A stretch of DNA of 64,000 bases. It comes from Locusta migratoria (Eukaryota; Arthropoda; Insecta; Orthoptera; Acrididae). A program made the position numbers and the translations under genes. The stretch lies in the NCBI GenBank assembly GCA_026315105.1, contig CM048745.1, forward strand, positions 545,717,358-545,781,357. Direction: 5' to 3'. Below, one piece after another: positions 57,047 through 64,000 of the stretch; the stretch's first letter is position 1; the number at the start of each line of letters is the position of its first letter. The notes under the pieces were generated by a model that saw nothing but the letters and a program-made list of their open reading frames with translations, ran no database searches and was not told the origin of the DNA.

Positions 57047-58316
57047 CTTAATGAGTAAAAAAGAGAAAAACGTATTCCACTCAATGACGATCCTTTGTTA
57101 TGGTGGAAAGTGAATACAAGATTTCAACCCCTGTACTCGATTGTCCGCCAATATTTGTCGTCTCTACCAAGCTCAGTAAGCAGCGAACGACTTTTTAGTG
57201 GTGCTGGCCTAATTTATAAGCCATTGAGGAATAGATTGGACGGAGAAAAAGCTGGGAAGCTTTTGTTTATAAAATATAATTTAGTTCTTTTGCAATCACT
57301 TATTTTGGGTTGATTTACTATTAGTGTTTAAAACTTTTGTTTTTATTTTCAACTCCCAGGTATACAGTATAAACTTACCTGTTTCGGTTCTTGAACTAAT
57401 AATAAGTACATATCTGATGAATAACATGTGTAATTTTATTTTATTAAACCTACCATTAAGATGATATAAATATCAATTTAAATATAAATTCAGAAACCCT
57501 GAGACTGTTTTTCGTCTCGAATATGTCCAAAACATTAATTATAAAGGTGAAGCCATGGATTAAAGTTTGTGATTCGGCCGGGAATCGAACCCCGATCTCC
57601 ATGCTTACTAGGCAGACGTCTTACCATTAGACCACCACACCACTAACAAGTAAGGCGCCTCTGCATCATCTAAGTACGACTTCCCTCCACGTCACAAAGT
57701 TGTGACGTGGAGGCAAGTCGTACTTAGTGCGGTGGTCTAATGGTAAGACGTCGGCATAGTAAACATGGAGGCTGGGGTTCTATTCCCGGCCGCATCACGA
57801 ATTTTAATTCATTGATTTACCTTTTTCATTAATGTCTTGGACATATTCGACACAAAAAACAGTCTCAGGGTTTCTGAATTTATATTTAAATTGATATTTA
57901 TATCATCTTAAGAGTAGGTTTAATGAAATAAAATTACACACGTTATTCATCAGTTATGTACTTATTATTAGTTCAAAAAGCAATGCAGATACTATACTGT
58001 ATAGCTGGGAGTTGAAAATAAAAACAAAATTTTTGAACACTAATAGTAATTCAACCGAAATGAAGTGATTGCAAAAGAACTAAAATATATTTTATAAACA
58101 AAAGTTTCGCAGCTTTTTCTCCGTCCAGTCTACTTCTCAACGGGTCATAGATTAGGCCAGACGACTAAAAAGTAGTTCGCTGGCTGCTGAGCTTGGTCGG
58201 CACGAGAAATATTGGCGGACAATCGAGTACAGGGGTTGAAATCTTGTATTCACTTTCCACCATAACAAAGGATCGTCACTGATTGGAATACGTTTTTCTG
58301 TTTTGTACTCATTAAG
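57047..58316. repeat. 1.27-kb inverted duplication of a hAT 3' end
   Basis: 57047-57697 and 57698-58316 are inverted copies of each other with moderate divergence, meeting at a tight palindrome (CCTCCACGTCAC / GTGACGTGGAGG). Each arm holds, in order toward the centre, hAT C-terminal codons, an AT-rich 3' region and a tRNA-like block (left about 57561-57650 on -, right about 57729-57795 on +) with GTCTAATGGTAAGACGTC. Confidence 0.9.
57064..57312 (+). pseudogene. hAT transposase C-terminal fragment (left arm)
   Basis: Codons LWWKVNTRFQPLYSIVRQYL, then SSERLFSGAGLIY and LLFIKYNL, are the C-terminal dimerisation (hAT-C) region of a ZBED-like hAT transposase. The stop at 57310-57312 may be the natural end. 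BED finger and catalytic parts are absent. Confidence 0.9.
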
Positions 58317-58560
58317 TAAATTCTTCAATAGGAAAAAACCGTCCAAACAGAATGTGACACCCCACGAATCCATATTTGCTACATAGTGGCTCCAGCAATA
58401 CCCATCTCAGTTTAAATACGTCCGCTGGCCATGAAACTCTCAATTCCTGAAAATTATTGATCGCGTCCGCGATGCGTTGCAACATGCTGTTTATAAGAGG
58501 TCTCTCCCCAGTACTGTTAAGCATTTACAGACAGCCCTGCAAGATGCACGATGTAGGTTC
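58060..58560 (-). pseudogene. hAT transposase C-terminal fragment (right arm, longer)
   Basis: The minus-strand frames 58312-58524 and 58152-58373 together cover a longer part of the same transposase: SWPADVFKLRWVLLEPLCSKYGF, then a frame change, PLLWWKVNTRFQPLYSIVRQ, then a decayed SSERLFSG block. It extends about 250 bp beyond the inverted duplication, so this arm is probably nearer the original insertion. Confidence 0.88.
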
Positions 58561-58570
58561 CCTCCAGCAC

Positions 58571-60404
58571 TAATTCAGATATTAGACGAGACCGTGCAAT
58601 GTAGTGTTGCTCAACTAATGCATGCTCGCGGAGGTTCTACACGATGTTAGGCAGGCGTAGCAATTTCTTTGGATCTTTTATGTGTAAAAGGCTTGTATGT
58701 GCACGTACCGACAGACTTCCCTCCACTGCCATCCATTCGTCGTTGTGATGGTAATTATAGTAACGAATCATCAAATAGCATAACATTATTAAAATATTAC
58801 ATAAGGTTTCGTTTCATCAGTTAATACCATTACCTTTAATTGAATACAATGTGAAATAAATTAACCAAAATAAATGTCAGAAAACTGTTCGGAAATGTGA
58901 ATTCTCCAATATTTTCTCAGGCATAAAATCAGTGCTTAACGAATGCCGTCATGAGCTAAGTAGCATTCCGTAAATACTGAGCTAATACAGCACTGGGTTT
59001 CTCCATACCGTGCACACTTAAATAAAAAGGACTCAAGAAATGTGAAAGGTCCTTATACTGTCCAGAATTTGCAACCTCAGCTCCAGCTTATTTTCCGTAT
59101 TTTTTTTATCTCACTTCCAATTTTGTATAGGTCTTTCGTGCATTTGGTTTATAGAAGTTTACTTCATTGTGGTTTCTTCTTTTCCGCAGGTTGCGTGTTT
59201 GTAGCTTTCTGCATTGACTGGTGTAAGGTAGAAAAGCGGTATGAAACTCGACTCCTAGTGTAAATGCCACAATATTTCTCTAAAGTTTTATAAGGACTAC
59301 TTCGAAAAATTTGCATAAGTACACGATTTATTTCACTATCACTCAATGCCTACTTCACATCTGATTCATCATCAACAAGATTAATTTGAGTGTCTGCCCA
59401 TAGTGTCCTATTGTATGGCACACGTCCTTACACTTTCAACTCCCGAACCTGACTCCTGACCATGCTTAACCACAGTTCTCATACTGTCTTCTGCTTCGTT
59501 CATTTCAACATCCAGTAAGTAAAATTAAACGGCGTTTATTGAAAATTAATAAAGTCGCTGAAATTATTAAATTATTCCTCTCACTACAACAAAGACCACC
59601 AGTATTTCTGGAAGTAGTGCTCTCTGAACCTATGGTTCAGGAAGTCTTGCGGTGGGGGTCGTGGTCACAGAAATAAGTGTTTGCACCCGTTAAATAACAA
59701 CCAACACCGTTAAAAGTGTTTGAATAAATTGGTTGGGTTCCATAGTAACGTAACATACGCCTAAGGAAAGTGAAAATTATTTTATAATATAATTACGCGA
59801 TTACGTCTTTAATGATAACTGTAAATTGAAAATAATATACACTGTTTTATAATAAATATACAGTATTAACTATAAGTAAAAGCAAAGCCTGACAACTTCT
59901 CTCGGAAACCAATCAATATCTATTTGAATTAAATGTAATTCAATTAAATGCAAAAAAAGAATCTTCTTTGCGAACTTAGTGTAACGTTGGACCTTGCTGA
60001 ACGACCGTAATTCACTTCTAAGTCTTACTCTGAGTCTACGAACCAGCTACATGGTTATGACCTATATGCATGGACATGGAATCTAGGCGCCAAATATCAT
60101 GGTCCTTACCTCCACGAGACCAGCTGAATACACTGAAGTGAATCTCCAGTTTAACAGCTTACTCGTTACAACTATTTCCAACCATATCTGGTCTCTTCAT
60201 AATATTCAGATTTTCGACGGTTTTCTCATTGTTTCCTACACCTGTGTGGCCGAGAGTACTTTGGGAACCTATTCCAGTCACGTTTGAATCGCTGAAAAAC
60301 GAATGTTGGACCAAAACTTTCTAATCTTATCCTTTTCGTCGCTTAGCGAGATATACCTATATAGGAGGAAGCAATATTGCCGCGTGAGACCACGTACACC
60401 GACT
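58571..60404. other. Unassigned stretch
   Basis: No repeat ends, tRNA-like blocks or domains recognised. The 73-codon frame at 59042-59263 is hydrophobic at its start but has no supporting context. Confidence 0.5.
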
Positions 60405-60480
60405 GCCGGCGTGGCGCAGGGGATAGCGTCACGGACTGCGGTGCAGAAGGTCGCCGATTCAATGCGTAATCCTCAAACAA
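60405..60480 (+). repeat. tRNA-like SINE head, decayed
   Basis: GCCGGCGTGGCGCAGGGGAT resembles an A-box-bearing tRNA 5' half. GTCGCCGATTCAATGCG stands where the B-box should be. No intact cloverleaf. Confidence 0.5.
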
Positions 60481-60825
60481 TTTCGAGAAGACGTGTGTGG
60501 ATGATCTACTGACGTATCGCAGGCATGCGGTTTTTATTCCCGTGCGGCTAATCACAGCGATCGCCAGTCGTGCTGGTCCTACGGAGTCATTAATTTCATT
60601 ACAAAGAAGTCACAGATAATTTTTTGTTTATGCTTGAAGAGCTCCTTCTGTTTGATTATATTGTATTCTTTCTCCTTTTTCCTTTTCCCCTAATTTGTTT
60701 CAATAAAGATAAATTTGAAAAAGGGTCGAGGCGACCAGTGAAGACAACCATCTATATATAAATAACTATAAAAAAAGAGAAGAAGATTAAAAAAATCCCG
60801 CCCACCGGCAAAAAATTATTTCTTT

Positions 60826-61062
60826 GTAATTAACAATTCCAGAAGGTTCTACATCTTTCTTATGTTCACTTGTAAATTCTACTTGTTTCTTATGTTAACT
60901 AATTTCTGGTAAATTCTGTCTGTGTATAAATAGCAGAGCACTCTGCCTGAGAGGCAGTCAGTGCTGCGTGTATGTTGAGTTCGTAATAAACGTGCTTTCA
61001 GTATAAGTGCTATGTTTAGTTGCCTTCGAAGTACAGCCTGTTTCCATTTCAACGCGACAATA
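60826..61062 (+). mobile_element. Candidate LTR (solo or 5')
   Basis: A 237-bp segment starts TGTAATTAACA and ends ACGCGACA. It contains a TATA box (GTATAAATAGCAGAGC, about 60925), an initiator-like TCAGTGCTG and an AATAAA signal (about 60988) in LTR order. A TGG occurs 7 bp past the end, a possible primer site. No second LTR or target duplication was found, so this rests on layout alone. Confidence 0.4.
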
Positions 61063-62429
61063 TAATGGTTGGCTCTTAATGAAATATATGCTCTGGAAAC
61101 TTGGAAAGAAGGTCGTACTGCGATAGAGAACGCCTCTCTTGCAGCGTCTGCTACTGGAGTTTCCCATCATCTCCATAACACTTTAGCGCTTACTAAATGG
61201 GCCCGTTACGAAGCGTGCTCCTTTCAGTTGGATTAATGTTTTTACTTAAAATACGAAGTTCCTCTACGAAGCGGTCACCTTAGAATGTCTAAATGTATGA
61301 TTCCGATACGCAGACGCTTTCTCTTGCACAACTGTAGTATTTTGGATACATGAAATTTGAGATTCAGGTATTAAACTTCAATTAAATATTATTGACATAC
61401 GCGCGTTAAGCTTTCTGCATTTATATTGAATACGAACTCAAAGAAAACAATGTCGTATTGTGATTTCGTTTGTGCTCTTACCCATGCAGGCCCCCTTGTT
61501 TTCCTCTTGTTATGGTTTGATTTATATGCAGATTTGTGATCAATCACCGAGCCAGTTTGTGCCGATTTCCATATTCTTCCATCATGTTCCTGAGGATCTC
61601 AGATTACTTGTCAACACGGTCTAACTGGATGAACTGCTGTTTTATTCCAGAAAATCTCTTTCCACGATTAAAATATCGCTTATCTGAATTGGCGTAACTA
61701 TCTTGCTGCGGTGAAGTAAGTTTTTGTGTCCATTAAATACTGTAGACTTCAGAATTCCAAAATTTTAATCGCAGTGTTCTGGAGTGCATGTTATGTTATA
61801 CCCTTCCTTCAGAGAGAATACCTGTACAGGTGATATAATCGTGAACTTCCATACTGTAAACACACTTTTGAAGAATAGTTTATTTTTGATAATAGGAGGA
61901 TTTTTGCCAATTTATGTCAAATTATGTCAGCTAGAAAAATGCCAGTAATTATCTTACCGAAACTTACAATAATGATAAGAAAAATAACTGTTTATGACAA
62001 AAAATCATACAATTTTGCGATAATTGATACTTCTTTCTTTTACGCTATGACCTACACGTACGATTCAGAATGAAGAGGAGCTGTATACATTACTGACTGA
62101 TGTAGCGAAAACTTACTGAAAATTCTTCGGTTTACAACGAAACTTACGTAGTGAGACAGAGATATGCGAAAGAGTCAGCCTTAAAAGTATGATGTCAATA
62201 CTAATTCTGAAATTGTCTTCTGAAAAATGTCGAATTATTTTGATGCCAAATAGAAAAAAGACGATGCTTACACTTTAAACTGCAACATCTCTACATAAGA
62301 TAATATAGTGTGTCCAAGGTTTAAAAATAATGAAGAAATGAGATCATGTTTGTGGTATAGAACTTTAAAATGATTATGCAGGTTATTTATACATGAAACC
62401 GTAGTTTAAATGCATTGTAATATTTATTA
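61063..62429. other. Unassigned stretch
   Basis: AT-rich; nothing recognised. Confidence 0.55.
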
Positions 62430-63050
62430 TATTAAACTTACAGTTACAAATGATATGTCAAATGAAAGTGCAACTCAGTCTTGTTTGTCACCAGTGCGCA
62501 AGCGCGCGTGCAATGTTTCCGTCGCAATACGATCCGCAAAGATGGCGACTAGTGAACGGAAAGCGTTTTGTGTTTTGCAGTTTGTAAAGACCGAATCTAT
62601 TGTTTCTGTGTAACGTGCGTTCCGGCTGAAGTTCGGTTATGATCTTCCAAGTGATAATAACATTCGTCGATGGCATCATCAGTTTCAAGATACCGGTCGC
62701 GTTTGTAAAGGGAAGAGCACAGGACAAACAAGAGTTAGAGAAGAGACTGTTGAGCGAGAGAGAGAGTTGTTCACTCGTAGCCCAAAGAAATAAGTTTAGA
62801 AGGCTACTCGTGAATTAAAAGTTGTGTCGATTGTTTGGAAAGTTTTAACAAAACACGTGCAACTACGTCCTTGCCGTTTACAGTTATTGCAGACTCTAAG
62901 GCCGACAGACCACAGATTACGTGCCATCTTTGCAAGTGACATGTTGTTTCAAGACTATGACGAGTTTCTGGATCATGTTGTCTACAAGCTGAACTTCCTG
63001 AATTAAGAAACCGTATTGAAGCAGCTGTTGCTACAATCACTGAAGACATA

Positions 63051-63671
63051 ACGGGTGATCAAAAAGTCAGTTTAAATTTGAAAACTTAATAAATCACGGA
63101 ATAATAGAGAGGTAAATTTTTTTTTTTTTTTTTTTTTTTTTAAAGTTCAAAAAGTGTCCGACAGATGGCGCTTCATCTGATCAGAAAAGCAATAATTAGC
63201 ATAACAAATTAAGATAAAGCAAAGATGATGTTCCTTACAGGAAATGCTCAATATTTTCACCAGCATTCCTCAACAGTAGCTGTAGTCGAGGAATGATGTT
63301 GTGTGCAGCACTGTAAAGCATGTCCAAAGTTATGGTGAGGCATTGACGTCGGATGTTGTCTTTCAGCATCCCTAGAGATGTCGGTCGATCACGATACACT
63401 TGAGACTTCAGGTAACCCCAAAGCCAATAATAGCGAAGGACTGAGGTCTGGGGACCTGGGAGGCCAAGCATGACGAAAGTGGCCGCTGAGCACACGATCA
63501 TGGCCAAACGACGCACACAAAAGACCTTCCACGTGTCTAGCAATACTATTTTTTTTTGTTCTAATAAAACCCCATGCCATCCAAGCATGTGTGTCAATTT
63601 TTACCTCTCTATCTACATTATTCCGTGATTTATTAAGTTTTCATATTTATACTGACTTTCTGATCACTCGG
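63051..63671 (-). mobile_element. Tc1/mariner-type element nested in the transposase above
   Basis: 621 bp with inverted ends of about 66-72 bp (GTGATCARAAAGTCAGT outer, GAGAGGTAAA inner), flanked by TA at 63049-63050 and 63672-63673. It carries only the C-terminal third of its own transposase on the minus strand and a 25-nt T run at 63118-63142. Confidence 0.9.
63235..63597 (-). pseudogene. DDE transposase C-terminal third
   Basis: Two overlapping frames contain WPPRSPDLSP (last catalytic Asp region) and WGYLKSQVYRDRPTSLGMLK, then an end at GENIEHFL. A frame change separates them near 63430. Upstream domains are missing. Confidence 0.88.
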
Positions 63672-63844
63672 TACTTATCTATGTTTGGGAAGAACGCCGC
63701 TGTGATTTGATGTGTGCCGTATGGCAAATGGTGCTCACATTGAACCTTTATAAGGTTCTTGGTAAAATTGTTTGAGTTGCTCTTTCATTTAACATATCAA
63801 TCGTTTGATAGAGTAAACACAAGTCAACACCAACCCCATCTGCA

Positions 63845-64000
63845 GCAATTAACTGTTATCTGTGGGCACGGCAGTGCCCCCTCTAAGTCGAGTGCACGGC
63901 AGTACCATCCTTGTCTCGAAGCAGTTCAGGGCACTTTCGATCCACCTGCATTTCCTTTGTGGATCAATCTAAAAGTCTGAATTTTCAGTTATCAGGAGTA
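63845..64000. other. Window end, nothing recognised
   Basis: A short GC-richer stretch with no identifiable feature. Confidence 0.5.

Larger units (their letters stand above)
62541..63755 (+). pseudogene. Mariner-like transposase, nonsense-bearing and split
   Basis: The N-terminal HTH region reads MATSERKAFCVLQF..., RAFRLKFGYDLPSDNNIRRW and GRVCKGKSTGQTRV. In-frame TAA codons interrupt it at 62611-62613 and near 62789. About two thirds of the catalytic core are missing. C-terminal codons RNRIEAAVATITED end at the nested insertion and resume after 63674 as CRMANGAHIEPL. The family is inferred from these conserved blocks. Confidence 0.82.
62430..63840 (+). mobile_element. Mariner-like transposon, internally deleted, with nested element
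   Basis: Inverted ends are visible at about 62446-62490 and 63766-63810 (ATATGTCAAATGAAAG against its complement). The transposase starts at 62541 with MATSERKAF and is of the insect type with a DUF4817-like HTH start. The middle is deleted and the end is split by another transposon at 63051-63671. Outer limits approximate. Confidence 0.75.

Overview
The window looks like a piece of a large, repeat-rich insect nuclear genome, most likely a grasshopper or locust (Orthoptera; Schistocerca-like is my best guess). The reasons are very frequent tRNA-derived SINEs sharing one 3' body, an RTE-type LINE, Jockey/CR1-type LINE debris, Helitrons and mariner-type elements, and almost no host coding sequence in 64 kb. 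The organism is inferred from repeat style, not from a marker gene. All calls were made by eye; no database search was run.

The only convincing host gene part is one exon on the + strand, 35017-35373. It encodes a signal peptide, a Cys-rich LRR N-terminal cap and the start of a leucine-rich-repeat ectodomain. A splice acceptor ends directly before its ATG and a GTGAGT donor follows it. The rest of the window is probably intron or intergenic DNA of that gene. A GC-rich block at 25121-25560 upstream is a possible promoter/CpG island, but nothing links the two directly.

Layout. 1-9.7 kb: LINE debris, a decayed RTE copy and single SINEs. 10-19 kb: a TTAA-flanked piggyBac-like MITE, SINE-in-SINE, a mariner/Tc1-like element with about 110-bp inverted ends, and a Helitron carrying the end of a helicase, inserted in a LINE. 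19-25 kb: a foldback, a second Helitron, a third RTE fragment and a three-deep SINE nest. 25-35 kb: the GC-rich block, a mariner foldback, a head-to-tail array of three Helitron-like units with LINE, SINE and MITE insertions, a foldback, and an LTR-retrotransposon gag remnant that runs to the LRR exon. 35-43 kb: mostly unassigned DNA, SINEs and foldbacks. 43.8-47.8 kb: a mariner remnant broken by a full-length RTE element (10-bp target duplication, three visible ORF lesions) and by a SINE. 48-64 kb: more LINE/SINE debris, small MITEs, a 1.27-kb inverted duplication of a hAT transposase end, a candidate LTR, and one mariner-like transposon inside another.

No pathway or operon is present. The interplay is between mobile elements: target-site duplications let the insertion order be read at many loci. 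No CRISPR array, rRNA or functional-looking tRNA gene was seen. SINE S1, S2 and so on are labels used only in this annotation.
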